This document shows, in pieces, positions 17,182 to 27,572 of a stretch of 61,305 nucleotides of DNA. The position numbers and the translations under genes were made by a program. Origin of the DNA: Borreliella americana (GTDB taxonomy: Bacteria; Spirochaetota; Spirochaetia; Borreliales; Borreliaceae); the NCBI RefSeq assembly GCF_021043605.1, contig NZ_JAJNFB010000006.1, forward strand, positions 1 to 61,305. The letters run 5' to 3'. The notes beneath the pieces were generated by a model, which was not told the DNA's origin, did not search any database, and saw nothing but the letters and a program-made list of their open reading frames with translations. Position 1 is the stretch's first letter. Each line of letters opens with the position of its first letter.

Positions 17182-19106
17182 ATGGCAATAATAATATGAA
17201 TAATAATGGAAAATCTAATAACAAAAAGAAGAATAAAAATTGGATTTTAGGGCTTGTTGTTGTTTTTCTAATTTCAGCAATATTTATGTCATATTTTATA
17301 AGGGGGGGGGGGAGCTATAAAAATGTTCCTTACAGCACTTTTCAGAGTTATTTAGACAATGGTCTAGTTGAGTCTGTAGTAATAATTGATAAAAATTTGA
17401 TTCAATTTGTTGTCAAGGGTTCTAACTTTGCAAAGTCTTATTTTTCTACCAGTATTCCCTATCTTGATATAAATTTACTTTCAGAACTAAAAAGTAAAAA
17501 AGTTGAGCTTAGCTCAGGAAAAAGTCAAGCTTCTCTGATTGGTGTGTTATTACAAACTTTGCCATGGATTTTATTTTTTATTTTCTTTTTCTTTATATTT
17601 CGTCAAACTCAAGGTGGTGGTGGAAAGGTTTTTACATTTGGAAAAAGTAATGCTCAAAAGTATGAAGCTGGAAAGAATAAAATCACCTTTAAAGATGTGG
17701 CTGGTCAAGAAGAGGTTAAGCAGGAGCTTCGCGAAGTTGTTGAATTTCTTAAAAATCCAAAAAAATTTGAAAAAATAGGTGCAAAAATTCCCAAAGGAGT
17801 GCTTTTAGTTGGCTCTCCAGGTACTGGCAAGACTTTGCTTGCCAAAGCCGTTGCCGGTGAAGCTGGAGTTAGTTTTTTTCATATGTCAGGCTCGGATTTT
17901 GTTGAAATGTTTGTTGGGGTTGGAGCAAGTCGTGTTAGAGATTTATTTGATAATGCTAGAAAAAATTCTCCATGTATTATTTTTATTGATGAGCTTGATG
18001 CTGTTGGTCGAAGTCGTGGCGCAGGGCTTGGCGGTGGTCATGATGAAAGAGAACAAACTCTTAATCAGCTGTTGGTTGAAATGGATGGATTTGGAACGCA
18101 TACCAATGTAATTGTTATGGCTGCTACAAATCGTCCAGATGTTCTTGACTCTGCTTTGCTTAGGCCCGGACGATTTGACAGGCAAGTAACAGTTTCTTTG
18201 CCTGATATTAAGGAAAGAGAGGCAATATTAAATATTCATTCTGCAAAAACAAAGCTTTCAAAAGATATTAATTTACAGGTAATAGCAAGAGCTACTCCTG
18301 GAGCTAGTGGTGCTGATCTTGCAAATTTAATTAATGAAGGAGCCTTAATAGCCGCAAGGAATAATCAGAATGAAATTTTAATGAAGGATATGGAAGAAGC
18401 CAGAGATAAAATATTGATGGGGGTTGCAAAAAAATCCATGACTATTACTGATAGGCAAAAGCTTGAGACGGCTTATCATGAGGCAGGCCATGCCTTGCTT
18501 CACTACTATCTTGAACATGCTGATCCACTTCACAAGGTTACCATTATTCCAAGGGGCAGGGCACTTGGTGTTGCATTTTCTCTTCCAAGGGAAGATAGGC
18601 TTTCAATAAATAAGCACCAAATTCTTGATAAAATAAAGATATTTTATGGTGGTTATGCTAGTGAGCAAATAAATTTAGGTGTTACAACAGCGGGTGTTCA
18701 AAATGATTTAATGCAAGCTACTAGTTTGGCTAAAAAAATGGTTACAGAGTGGGGAATGGGTGAAGAAGTTGGTCCAATATTTTTAGTAGATGATGAAGCA
18801 CCCATTTTTCTTCCAAAAGAGTTTTCAAAGGCTAAGGCTTATTCTGAGAACACTGCCGATAAAGTTGACAGAGAGGTGAAAAGAATACTTGAAGAATGCT
18901 TAAAAGAGGCGTCAGATATCCTTGTAAAGCATAAGGATCAACTTGTTAGGCTTGCAAAAGAACTTGTTTTAAAAGAAACTTTGACAGATAAAGAAGTAAG
19001 AGAGCTTTTGGGTTTTGAAGCTAATAAAGATGAATACAATTTATTTTTATCAGATTCTTCAGACTCTAATGCAAAAGGAGTAAAGGAGGAAGATATAAAA
19101 GGTTAG
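17178..19106 (+). CDS. ftsH: FtsH, membrane AAA+ zinc metalloprotease
   Basis: 642 residues. An Asn-rich cytosolic tail ([15 protein letters not shown]) leads to membrane helix 1 (about 22-41), a ~75-residue periplasmic loop and helix 2 (about 119-138). The AAA domain has [13 protein letters not shown] (Walker A, near 212) and [13 protein letters not shown] (Walker B). The second region of homology includes [20 protein letters not shown]. The protease site is [12 protein letters not shown] (near 434). Codons R42-G43-G44-G45, at the start of the periplasmic loop, contain an 11-G run. The gene overlaps tilS by four bases. Confidence 0.97.
   Translation: MNGNNNMNNNGKSNNKKKNKNWILGLVVVFLISAIFMSYFIRGGGSYKNVPYSTFQSYLDNGLVESVVIIDKNLIQFVVKGSNFAKSYFSTSIPYLDINLLSELKSKKVELSSGKSQASLIGVLLQTLPWILFFIFFFFIFRQTQGGGGKVFTFGKSNAQKYEAGKNKITFKDVAGQEEVKQELREVVEFLKNPKKFEKIGAKIPKGVLLVGSPGTGKTLLAKAVAGEAGVSFFHMSGSDFVEMFVGVGASRVRDLFDNARKNSPCIIFIDELDAVGRSRGAGLGGGHDEREQTLNQLLVEMDGFGTHTNVIVMAATNRPDVLDSALLRPGRFDRQVTVSLPDIKEREAILNIHSAKTKLSKDINLQVIARATPGASGADLANLINEGALIAARNNQNEILMKDMEEARDKILMGVAKKSMTITDRQKLETAYHEAGHALLHYYLEHADPLHKVTIIPRGRALGVAFSLPREDRLSINKHQILDKIKIFYGGYASEQINLGVTTAGVQNDLMQATSLAKKMVTEWGMGEEVGPIFLVDDEAPIFLPKEFSKAKAYSENTADKVDREVKRILEECLKEASDILVKHKDQLVRLAKELVLKETLTDKEVRELLGFEANKDEYNLFLSDSSDSNAKGVKEEDIKG
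17302..17312. repeat. 11-G homopolymer inside ftsH
   Basis: Eleven consecutive G encode Arg-Gly-Gly-Gly right after the first membrane helix of FtsH. It is the longest G run in the window and lies in AT-rich DNA, so it stands out as a slippage site. Confidence 0.9.
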
Positions 19107-19116
19107 GTAAGTATTT

Positions 19117-20598
19117 ATGTTTTATTTAAAGATGGGTTTCATTCTTTTTATTTCTATAAACCTATATGCAATTTCAGTTAAAGAAGATGAAGATATTTCA
19201 AGTATTCTTTTTAATGAGTCTAAAAATTTTTCCAATTTACAAAAAGGGAATGATTTAATTTATGGATCTCTTGATTTCAATTTGCTAGCTTCAGATGCTC
19301 TTTATGAGCTTTCATTAAAAGAGAATGTTGCTTTAACGGATAAAATTTATTTATTAAAAGAAGCAATTAATATTAATAAATTTAAAGTAACAGCTCTTAA
19401 AGAAGTATACGCTTATTATTTTTCGTTGCTTTTAAGACAAAATGAAAATAAGAGTATGTATGAAGAAATTATTACTTTGTATGGAAACTTGAATGAAGAA
19501 TTGCAAATAGATAAAGATTTGATCTGTATGAGGCTTGAAGCTTCTGGAAGACTTGAAAGCTTTGGAGATGATTTTAAAAAAATTTTATTTAAAGCTTTTT
19601 CTTTATATGGTAATGATTTTTTATTTTTTAAGTGGTTTTTAAAAGAAGATAGATTTTTTTTTAGCATTTTTAATACTATTAGATCAAAAGAAAATTTTTT
19701 CTTTACAACCGAAAACATTAATTATATATTTAGAAATTCCAATTTTAATTATGACAATTCTGTTTCTTTGTTTTCTTTTCTTAAGGGCAAAATTAAAGAA
19801 TATAATGGAATTCACGGCATTTATTTTTTAAAATACAAACTTTTAGAACCTGCTGAAGCTTATAAGGTTTTTAAAAAATTTCCACCCGAGACAATAAATG
19901 AATATAAAATGTTTTATGATCTTTTAGAGGATCCCGACATGAAGAGGAAATTTTTAGAAGATTATAAAAGTTTGTCAGGAATTTATTGCATTGATAATAA
20001 AAACAATGTTGTCATACTCAAAGATGGAGTTTTAGTAGGTATTTTTTCAGGGATAGTAGATTTTGACAACAAATTTAGTTTAAATAGCAAATATTTTAAT
20101 AAAATTTATTTTAAAGATAAATCTCCAGTTTATTATGAGAATAGTTTGCTTGGCTATAAAATAAATTATTCTGTTTACCCGTATGTTGATATGATTGAGG
20201 TTCAATATCCTGATAAAAGAGATGTTTATACCTTTGCTTTGCATACTTTTAAGTGCAATCTTTTTAACAATTTGGGTTACAATTTTAATAGTCTTGGGAT
20301 TAGGGAGTTGTTCTTGATTGATATTAAAGATTTTTTCATGTCAAATGCTTTAAATTTATTTTTTGAAAAAACTTCTGTTTTAGATATTAGATCAAGCTTG
20401 ATAAGCAAAAAAAAATATTTTGGATCTAATTTGGTAGAAATTAAAAATTATCTGGTTGGAAGCTTGGTTTCAATTTATAGAAAAGTTAATGGTTCTAAAA
20501 AATTTAATTATATTGAAATTTATGAGAAGAATAAACTAAAAATAAAGAAAGCTTTGTTAGATGATGATGGTTTTGAAAATTATTGTTCTTTTGAATAA
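19117..20598 (+). CDS. Exported protein of unknown function
   Basis: 493 residues that I do not recognise. The N-terminus (MFYLKMGFILFISINLYAIS) is a good signal peptide, so a periplasmic or outer-membrane location is likely. The first half is helical and rich in Phe, Lys and Glu, and could hold tetratricopeptide-like helices. The second half has more beta character (IYCIDNKNNVVILKDGVLVG). An alternative ATG lies at 19132. It follows ftsH by ten bases and is probably co-transcribed. No enzyme motif is evident. Confidence 0.75.
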   Translation: MFYLKMGFILFISINLYAISVKEDEDISSILFNESKNFSNLQKGNDLIYGSLDFNLLASDALYELSLKENVALTDKIYLLKEAININKFKVTALKEVYAYYFSLLLRQNENKSMYEEIITLYGNLNEELQIDKDLICMRLEASGRLESFGDDFKKILFKAFSLYGNDFLFFKWFLKEDRFFFSIFNTIRSKENFFFTTENINYIFRNSNFNYDNSVSLFSFLKGKIKEYNGIHGIYFLKYKLLEPAEAYKVFKKFPPETINEYKMFYDLLEDPDMKRKFLEDYKSLSGIYCIDNKNNVVILKDGVLVGIFSGIVDFDNKFSLNSKYFNKIYFKDKSPVYYENSLLGYKINYSVYPYVDMIEVQYPDKRDVYTFALHTFKCNLFNNLGYNFNSLGIRELFLIDIKDFFMSNALNLFFEKTSVLDIRSSLISKKKYFGSNLVEIKNYLVGSLVSIYRKVNGSKKFNYIEIYEKNKLKIKKALLDDDGFENYCSFE

Positions 20599-20716
20599 TA
20601 ACTTGAATAAAAATTTAATAAAAAATTAAATTATCAATTTTTAGGCTTTTTAATTTTAATGGTTTTTGTTGTTTTTATTTATTCAATTGAATTTTAATTT
20701 ACTTTGGGGAGGATTT

Positions 20717-21823
20717 TTGGGTTTTTGTTTGGACTTTGCTAATAAAGAAGATACTAAATTATCAAATAGCATTGTTTCTATTAGTCATTTTGATTTTAAA
20801 GTAAAAATAAACTTAATTCTTGTAGTTGGACCTATGGGAAGTGGAAAAACAGAATATGCTGCAAAAATTTATAAAGATTCGCTTGTTGTAAGAAAAAAAT
20901 CTTTCAAGGTATTGGGTAATATTATTAAAGGAAATAGAAGCAGGGTTAATGTATTTTTTATTAGAAATTTTTTAGACAAAAGAAGGTTTCAAGATTATCC
21001 AGAAAACGTAATACCATATAGAGGTGGTGGAAAAGATAAAATTGATGAAATTGGTTTTGCTAGCAACTCTTTTGATATTGAAAATTTAATAGCTTCTAAT
21101 CCTAGTTGTGGTACTTTTATTATTGATGAAGCATGTTTTTATGATGAACGTTTAATTTTTGTTTTAAATAAAATTTCATTAAATGAGAATATTTTATTTA
21201 TATTGCCTACGCTGCTTTATAATTTTAGAAAAGAATCTTTTAATGATACTGCTAAACTTTTGGTAGAATATTCAGACAAGATTTATAAGCTTGGGGCTTA
21301 TTGTGGGCACATTGATTGCATGGAAGAATCTTTTTTTTCGTATAGGTATTATTTTTACAACAATAAAGAAATTCCAGCCCCTTATTTTGATCCTTTGCTT
21401 ATTGTTGGTGGCGATGAAGATATTGAATCTGCTATTTACCCAAATTATTCTACAAGATGTTTAATGCACCATTATCTTGTAGGCAAGGAATATTTTTTTT
21501 CGTTTTTAAAGCCATTTGCTTTGCTATATTCACAAGGAGATAAAAAATTTCTTGAAAATGAAATTGTAGCGCTAAGCACCAATGTTGAAAATTCTAATTT
21601 TGCAAATTCTTTAGATAGTGAAAAAGCATGTGAATTTAGATCTGAAATTTTAAGGAATATTTTAGAACTGCCTTTTTTAGCAGAAAGAGCCCTAATAACT
21701 CTTTTCTCAGAATATAGTATTTTGAGTAAGGATAATTTTAAAGACCTTGTTTTTAAGTTTTCTTTAAATAAGGATTATATAAATAAAATTTTTTTTTCCA
21801 AAGCGGGCAAGGAGTTTTTTTAA
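20717..21823 (+). CDS. tdk: Thymidine kinase-like protein
   Basis: About 368 residues, longer than the 190-230 typical of family II thymidine kinases. Seen in order: ILVVGPMGSGKTEYAAKIY (Walker A), TFIIDEACFYDERL (Walker B region), and EYSDKIYKLGAYCGHIDCME followed by SYRYYF, which matches the zinc/lasso segment. These support a TK1-type fold for dTMP salvage. The C-terminal ~130 residues have no motif I know. The frame extends up to 20666, but that would add a hydrophobic leader. TTG 20717 lies four bases after GGGGAGG (20706-20712), so I prefer it. Confidence 0.75.
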   Translation: MGFCLDFANKEDTKLSNSIVSISHFDFKVKINLILVVGPMGSGKTEYAAKIYKDSLVVRKKSFKVLGNIIKGNRSRVNVFFIRNFLDKRRFQDYPENVIPYRGGGKDKIDEIGFASNSFDIENLIASNPSCGTFIIDEACFYDERLIFVLNKISLNENILFILPTLLYNFRKESFNDTAKLLVEYSDKIYKLGAYCGHIDCMEESFFSYRYYFYNNKEIPAPYFDPLLIVGGDEDIESAIYPNYSTRCLMHHYLVGKEYFFSFLKPFALLYSQGDKKFLENEIVALSTNVENSNFANSLDSEKACEFRSEILRNILELPFLAERALITLFSEYSILSKDNFKDLVFKFSLNKDYINKIFFSKAGKEFF

Positions 21824-22452
21824 TAATAGTTTGGCCTTTGTTCAAAAAATTCTTTAGTTTCTTCAATTCTTAGTAGTTCTTTTTTAATAATGTTATAGTA
21901 ATTAGGCTCTTTAAGAGAAATTTTATGATATTCATCTTCCCAGTTTGTTATTCCATCGTTTTCTAGTTTAACAAATTTGTAATTTTCAAGTTTTTTGTGG
22001 TATTTTAGTGCTTCATTGTAGTAATTAATAGCCAGTTTATATAATTTTTTTGATTTTTCTAGATTGGAAATAATTCCATTTTTTTCTGGAGTTTTGAAAA
22101 AATATAAATTTCTTGTGTCGAATAAATCTCCTAAATGTAAGTTTTGCTTAACTAGAAGCAAGTTTACATGCATTTTGAAAAGCAGTTTATATTTTTCCCA
22201 CTGCTTTTTAGTTTCAATTTTAGTTAGTGAGTATTTTGGATTTCCAAATGGGTATTTTAAGGCTTTTTGAAGAAAAAATATATTTTTTTTATAGTTTTCA
22301 GAGTTTTTTTTCATTTGAGAGCTAAAGATTATATACCATTGTTCTGCATAATAAAATTTGGACGATGCATTTATCTTTACAACCGATGCTAAAAGAAGTA
22401 AAATAATTAAATTTATTTGGAAGGTGACATTTTTAAAAATATAATTAATCAT
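21820..22452 (-). CDS. Exported protein of unknown function
   Basis: 210 residues. A hydrophobic N-terminal segment (about residues 12-29, NLIILLLLASVVKINAS) is a signal peptide or anchor. The rest is Lys/Tyr-rich and helical, with repeated patterns such as YYNEALKYHKK and LYKLAINYY that hint at a single tetratricopeptide-like region. I do not recognise a family. It overlaps the convergent thymidine kinase gene by four bases and follows tmk in the leftward direction by 13 bases, so tmk is its likely operon partner. Confidence 0.75.
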   Translation of the reverse strand: MINYIFKNVTFQINLIILLLLASVVKINASSKFYYAEQWYIIFSSQMKKNSENYKKNIFFLQKALKYPFGNPKYSLTKIETKKQWEKYKLLFKMHVNLLLVKQNLHLGDLFDTRNLYFFKTPEKNGIISNLEKSKKLYKLAINYYNEALKYHKKLENYKFVKLENDGITNWEDEYHKISLKEPNYYNIIKKELLRIEETKEFFEQRPNYY

Positions 22453-22465
22453 ATGATTAATTATA

Positions 22466-23074
22466 TTAGAATTTTATTAGATTAAAAATTTTTTTTGCGT
22501 TTTTATCCAAATTATCTTTTATTGAATTGTCAATATAAATTACATTAATTTTTTTTTCCAGTTTTTTGAATATTTTCAAATATTTTAGAGCAATTTGTTC
22601 AAAAGTTTGATATTTTTCAAGCTCAAAAAGATCACTTTGTGTTCTATTGTTTTGTATTCTTTCATAGGCTATGTTTGGAGCTGTTTCAATAAAGAATACT
22701 TTTTCAGGTAATGGAAAATTTTTATTTAATTCATATCCTAGTTTTCCTTGATAGGCAATTGATGAGAATAAGTAGCGATCAGTTATTATTTTTGTCGATT
22801 TTGTTTTTAAAATTTCTAGTATTCCATCTTTTTTATATAAATGATCATGTCGATCTGCAGCATAAAGATATGCAAATGTTGATTCTTTTAAAGGATTTTC
22901 AAAATTCATTAATTGTTTTCTTATCATTTCTCCAACTATTCCGCTTGATGGTTCTTTTGTAAAATAATACCTTAATTCATCGTTGCAAAGAGCTTTCAAT
23001 TTATTGGCGATGCTTGTTTTCCCGCTTCCATCAATTCCTTCTATGCAATAAAAGTTTTTTAATATTTTAATCAC
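22466..23074 (-). CDS. tmk: Thymidylate kinase
   Basis: Phosphorylates dTMP to dTDP. About 202 residues from GTG 23074. The P-loop is IEGIDGSGKTSIANKL. Other motifs are YFTKEPSSGIVGEMIR (the DR(Y)/EP region), DRHDHLY, TDRYLFSSIAYQG and the lid segment near RIQNNRTQSDLFE. A longer frame from TTG 23107 exists, but AAGGAAGAG (23085-23093 read leftward) favours the GTG. It is transcribed away from tamB, across a 32-bp palindrome. Confidence 0.93.
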   Translation of the reverse strand: MIKILKNFYCIEGIDGSGKTSIANKLKALCNDELRYYFTKEPSSGIVGEMIRKQLMNFENPLKESTFAYLYAADRHDHLYKKDGILEILKTKSTKIITDRYLFSSIAYQGKLGYELNKNFPLPEKVFFIETAPNIAYERIQNNRTQSDLFELEKYQTFEQIALKYLKIFKKLEKKINVIYIDNSIKDNLDKNAKKIFNLIKF

Positions 23075-23116
23075 AAATATTTTTCTCTTCCTTTCTTTTG
23101 ATGTCAATAATTAGGT

Positions 23117-23148
23117 TATCGATAATTATTATATAATAATTATCGATA
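23117..23148. promoter_or_regulatory. 32-bp perfect palindrome, probable divergent promoter/operator
   Basis: The two halves, tatcgataattattat and ataataattatcgata, make an exact 32-bp palindrome in the 80-bp gap between tmk and tamB. A consensus TATAAT occurs on both strands at its centre (23132-23137 rightward; 23128-23133 leftward). The right end is six bases before the tamB ATG. Neither side has a good -35 box, so activator control or an extended A/T-rich promoter is possible. Confidence 0.65.
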
Positions 23149-23154
23149 GAGTGT

Positions 23155-26100
23155 ATGAATTTATTGTTTTTGAGAAATAAGACTTTTTTATTATGGATTT
23201 TACCATTTTTTATTTTTGTTTTAATAATTTTTTCCATTAATACATTTGTTCAAGCTCAAATTTATTCTGCAAAGTTTTTTGCTATAAAATATCTTGAATC
23301 AAAATTTGGCTTTAATATTAAATATGATAGAATTTCACCATATTTCTTATCATCAATCAAGATAGACGGTTTAGAGTTAAGCTTGGATGGAAAAGATAAA
23401 ATATTAATAGATATCGTTAGGGTAGATTTGAATCTGTTTAAATTAATTTTAGGTGATGAAAATATTATTTTAAATGTTTATGTTAAAGGGAGTAATTTTA
23501 ATTTTGATATAAACGACTTTAGTTTATCTGGCGATTTAAATCCTAGCAGTGTCTATCCTGACAATGAAAATGTAATTTTAAATAAAATTTTATACTATCT
23601 TTATAGATTAAATATTAATTTAGAAAATATTAATATTAATATTAGGCTTAATAATGATAGTCGGTTGAATTTTAAAGTTAAAAATTTTTCTTTAAGTACC
23701 GTAGATGAAGATTTTTTATTTAGCTCTGTAGTTGATTTTAGTGCTGTTAAGGATTTAGAAATTAATTTACCGCCCGAAAGAATTGATGATGGAATTCTGG
23801 ATTCAACTTTCTATTTTGAGGGGAAATTCAAAAAAGGCTTTGAGGATGGTTATATTAATTTTAGTTTTTTTGAATTTAAAACAAGTTATTTTTCTTTACT
23901 TGAGCAAGGGTTTCAAATAAATTATTCAAAAGGAAATTTAAAAATTTTTAATTTACGAAGAGAGAATTTTGATTTTAATTTAAGTTATGACAAGGCTAAT
24001 GGTTTTGTTCGATTAGATGCTTTATTTTTCAATATTAATCTTTTAGATTGGATTAAGCTGAACAAAGGCTTTGAAATTTATAAGGATTATTTTGATATAA
24101 ATTTAAATGGGCAATTGGCATTTTCTTATGATTTTAAGGATAAAGATTTAAGATATTCAGGAATAATAGATTCATCTTTAAATGTAGATACCATAGGTAA
24201 AGAAATTCAAGGCTTGCAGCTTGAAATTAAGGGAGATGATAGAATTGTAAGCGTTAAGAATGCTTTTTTAAAGCTTAAAAGGGGGGTTGTAAATTATAAA
24301 GGTTATTATTCTTTAAAAGATTTGCTTCCAATAGGACGTCTTAATTTTAAGTCTGCAAAAATTTTAAACTTTAACGACCTAAATGGATATTTGGATTTTA
24401 ATAAAGATAAAGATATTTTTTCGGTTAAGTCTAATAATTTTAGTCTTGGAAATCTTGGTTTTCAAAATTTAAGTTTAAAAACTTATTTTTTAAAGGATAA
24501 AGTTTTTGTTGACTATGTGATTTATTTAGAAAATAAAAACTCTCAAATTTCTTTAAAAGGAGATCTTAATGATGAAGAATTTTCTTTAAGTTTAGGCATT
24601 AAAGAATTTCCTTTGCTTTTTTTAAAAGAAGTTATTCCTAGTTCTCACTTGATAAATTTTTTTCCTAAGACTTTATTTTCAGGTAAATATTTAAATTTGG
24701 TTTCTGATTTTAATTTTAATAAATTTGATTATCATAAAAATAAATTAAAAAAATTCAATTTCATGGTATTTTCGAAGTTAAACAATTTCAAATTTGTGCT
24801 TGATGCTAGTGGAGAAAAAAATTTTTACAAATCAAACAATTTTGATTTGCATTATAATGATCACAATTTGAATTCCAATTTATTTGTTAAACTATTTGAA
24901 GGTGGATTTAATATTAGCACGAATTTTTCTTATTTGAACAAAGTTTATCCTTTGCATTTTAATGTTAATCTTAAAGATAGGTTTATTGTTGCCGAATCTC
25001 CTCTTGGTATTAAATTAGATTTTAATTATTTTGATTCCAAAACAGTTTATACTCTTAATGTTAATGATTTTAGAGTTTATAATAAAACTTCTGATCTTTT
25101 AATAAATATAAATTTTAATGGGAGTTATTTAGGCCTTAATGAAGATTTGAAATTTAAAATAGACGAGTTTAATATAATAAAAGCTTCTAAGATACCTGCT
25201 TATAATTTCAATTTTGGCTTTAAGGGCTTATATGAATATGATAAATTGTACATTTCTGATGTTAAACTTGTAAACAAACTTTCAAATTTGCAAGGATATG
25301 GACAATTTAATTTAAAAGATAATTTTAATGGAAGTTTAAATCTATTTTCTAGCTTAAATTCAGAACGATATTTTTTAGGGATTAATTCCGATGAATATGG
25401 AAGTTATTTTTTGCTTAAATTTCAAGACTTAGATTTTAACAATTTTAATTCTTTATCCCTTTTAGAAGGAAAGATTAATGGTAATTTTTTGCTAAATTTA
25501 AAAAAGAATGATTTTAAAAATTATTCTTTGAGTGGATATCTTGAGGCAGATAAATTAACGTTATTGGGCGTTCCCGTTCAGTTTTCTATGAATTTGGGAT
25601 TATTGGACAATAAGCTTAACATATATGACATAAAAGCCAAGCGCAATAAAAAAGAATTTCTTACTGGAAGCCTAAGATATGATCTAATCAGTTCTCTAGG
25701 TGTATCTAATATGGTTTTTAATAGTGACTTGCTTACTTATAAGTTTAATGCAAATTTTAGAAATTCCCAAAGTGGAGTTGAAGAGCAATTTGGGGTTTTG
25801 AAAACCAAAACAGAGGGCGAATTTTTATTTAGAGATATTAAATATAAAAATGAATTTTTATCCAATCTTACTATTGAATTTAGCAATGATTTTGAAAAAT
25901 TTAATATGACTTCAATTGATTATGACCTTATTAATGTTTTATACCATTATGGAAGTGGAGAATATAGCTTTATTTTAAAAGATTATTTGCCTCTTAGTTT
26001 TAATTCGTCAGGCAAAATAATTAAAAATAAAATTCTTGGGAATGTTAGAGATATTAAATTTGATTCAAAAATAATCACCAAGGATTTTTTGGATTCACAT

Positions 26101-27555
26101 TCTTTATTTAATGTTGACAATCATTTTATTCTTTACGATGTTGTTTTAAATGGTGAATTTGATATTGATGGGGATTTGTATAATCCCAATATTAGTGGAA
26201 GTTTAAATATTCAAAAAGGATCAATTAGTACCGAGTATTTAAGAGCTTCTAGGAAATTTGGTGGTGATAGGGCTTTGGAAATATTTGATGTACCAGTTGA
26301 AATTCAGGATAATAAAATCATTTTTAGCAATGAGTTTAACCTAGATCGATATTCTAAGATTTTTGTTTTTACTAGTTTAAATTTAAATTTTTTAAGTGAT
26401 ACTATTATTGATTATTACAAAATAGATATTAATGTAACTGGTAGAACGGGAGCTCCTATTAAATTTGACAAAATTGCCTTAAGCTTTATAGGCTATGCTT
26501 TAGGCAATTTTTCAATTGAAGGAAATGCTGATGAAATTATGTTTAAAGGCGTTTTAAATATTTCAAATGCTTGGGTTTATTCTCTTGAAAGTTCTGTGGT
26601 TGATTTATTAATAAATCCTTTCAAGCGAGCAAAAAGATTGCAAACCGTTAATATTAATTTTCTAGATTTTGATATTTTAACTGATCTTGAGATAAATTTT
26701 GACAGCGGCGTTACTTTTCATTGGCCAGATAGTAATATTTCTTTTTTACAAGCTACTATTTCAAGAGGGGATAAACTTGTAATAAAATCTGACACAAAAA
26801 CAGACGATTTTATTATTAAGGGGGATTTGAATATTGCAAGTGGTTTTGTTAATTATAATAATAAAAAATTTGTCTTTAAAAGTGGTTCTTATATATCCTT
26901 TAATGAGAGTAGAGCTAAATTTGATCCATGGATAAAAGCGGAGGCTACAAATACTATTAAGGATAGAAATGATAAACTGCTTGTTACAATAAGTATTGAT
27001 AGTCCTTTAAGTTTATGGAAAATTGAGTTTATGTCATTTCCTTCTAGAAATGAGCAGGAAATTAAATATTTGCTTTCAGGCTCAACAATAGAGGGGACTG
27101 AGGGAGGATTGCGATCGGCAGGGACTAATGCTGCTGAAATGGCAATTGGAATAGTGAGTGACATTGCTCTTGATTTTTTAATTCAACCCATTGAAGATTA
27201 TATGCGTTCTGTATTAAACTTAGACTTGTTGAGTATAAAGACAGATATATTGAAGAATTCTATTAATAGTAATTTTTTCAAAATCGGGAATCCTACTTTT
27301 GTTGATGTTCTTGACAATACAAGTGTTAAGGTAGGTAAATATCTTGTTGAAGGCGTTTTTATTAGTGGGGGTTTTGGTTTTTTGAAAGAACAAATGTCTC
27401 CTTTTTCAAAAGATTTAAATTTTGTTGTCAATTTGGGTATTGAGTTTGATTCTCCATTTTTTTTGGTTAATTATGAGTTTGATTACAATTTTATGAAAAA
27501 AGGTTTAGATGGAATAGGAAATAATATAGGCATTTCTTGGAAATTTAAATATTAA
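23155..27555 (+). CDS. tamB: TamB-family envelope protein
   Basis: 1466 residues. One N-terminal signal anchor (about 10-32) is followed by a very long beta-rich periplasmic part, built of repeated amphipathic strands. The C-terminal ~350 residues are the conserved TamB/DUF490 domain: GEFDIDGDLYNPNISGSLNI, KSDTKTDDFIIKGDLNIASG and NEQEIKYLLSGSTIEG. TamB proteins form a hydrophobic groove that moves lipids or assists outer-membrane protein assembly. A Borrelia TamB has been reported to interact with BamA, whose gene is next. A weak ribosome site precedes the ATG. Confidence 0.92.
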   Translation: MNLLFLRNKTFLLWILPFFIFVLIIFSINTFVQAQIYSAKFFAIKYLESKFGFNIKYDRISPYFLSSIKIDGLELSLDGKDKILIDIVRVDLNLFKLILGDENIILNVYVKGSNFNFDINDFSLSGDLNPSSVYPDNENVILNKILYYLYRLNINLENININIRLNNDSRLNFKVKNFSLSTVDEDFLFSSVVDFSAVKDLEINLPPERIDDGILDSTFYFEGKFKKGFEDGYINFSFFEFKTSYFSLLEQGFQINYSKGNLKIFNLRRENFDFNLSYDKANGFVRLDALFFNINLLDWIKLNKGFEIYKDYFDINLNGQLAFSYDFKDKDLRYSGIIDSSLNVDTIGKEIQGLQLEIKGDDRIVSVKNAFLKLKRGVVNYKGYYSLKDLLPIGRLNFKSAKILNFNDLNGYLDFNKDKDIFSVKSNNFSLGNLGFQNLSLKTYFLKDKVFVDYVIYLENKNSQISLKGDLNDEEFSLSLGIKEFPLLFLKEVIPSSHLINFFPKTLFSGKYLNLVSDFNFNKFDYHKNKLKKFNFMVFSKLNNFKFVLDASGEKNFYKSNNFDLHYNDHNLNSNLFVKLFEGGFNISTNFSYLNKVYPLHFNVNLKDRFIVAESPLGIKLDFNYFDSKTVYTLNVNDFRVYNKTSDLLININFNGSYLGLNEDLKFKIDEFNIIKASKIPAYNFNFGFKGLYEYDKLYISDVKLVNKLSNLQGYGQFNLKDNFNGSLNLFSSLNSERYFLGINSDEYGSYFLLKFQDLDFNNFNSLSLLEGKINGNFLLNLKKNDFKNYSLSGYLEADKLTLLGVPVQFSMNLGLLDNKLNIYDIKAKRNKKEFLTGSLRYDLISSLGVSNMVFNSDLLTYKFNANFRNSQSGVEEQFGVLKTKTEGEFLFRDIKYKNEFLSNLTIEFSNDFEKFNMTSIDYDLINVLYHYGSGEYSFILKDYLPLSFNSSGKIIKNKILGNVRDIKFDSKIITKDFLDSHSLFNVDNHFILYDVVLNGEFDIDGDLYNPNISGSLNIQKGSISTEYLRASRKFGGDRALEIFDVPVEIQDNKIIFSNEFNLDRYSKIFVFTSLNLNFLSDTIIDYYKIDINVTGRTGAPIKFDKIALSFIGYALGNFSIEGNADEIMFKGVLNISNAWVYSLESSVVDLLINPFKRAKRLQTVNINFLDFDILTDLEINFDSGVTFHWPDSNISFLQATISRGDKLVIKSDTKTDDFIIKGDLNIASGFVNYNNKKFVFKSGSYISFNESRAKFDPWIKAEATNTIKDRNDKLLVTISIDSPLSLWKIEFMSFPSRNEQEIKYLLSGSTIEGTEGGLRSAGTNAAEMAIGIVSDIALDFLIQPIEDYMRSVLNLDLLSIKTDILKNSINSNFFKIGNPTFVDVLDNTSVKVGKYLVEGVFISGGFGFLKEQMSPFSKDLNFVVNLGIEFDSPFFLVNYEFDYNFMKKGLDGIGNNIGISWKFKY

Positions 27556-27572
27556 ATTGTTAAGGGGTTAAG

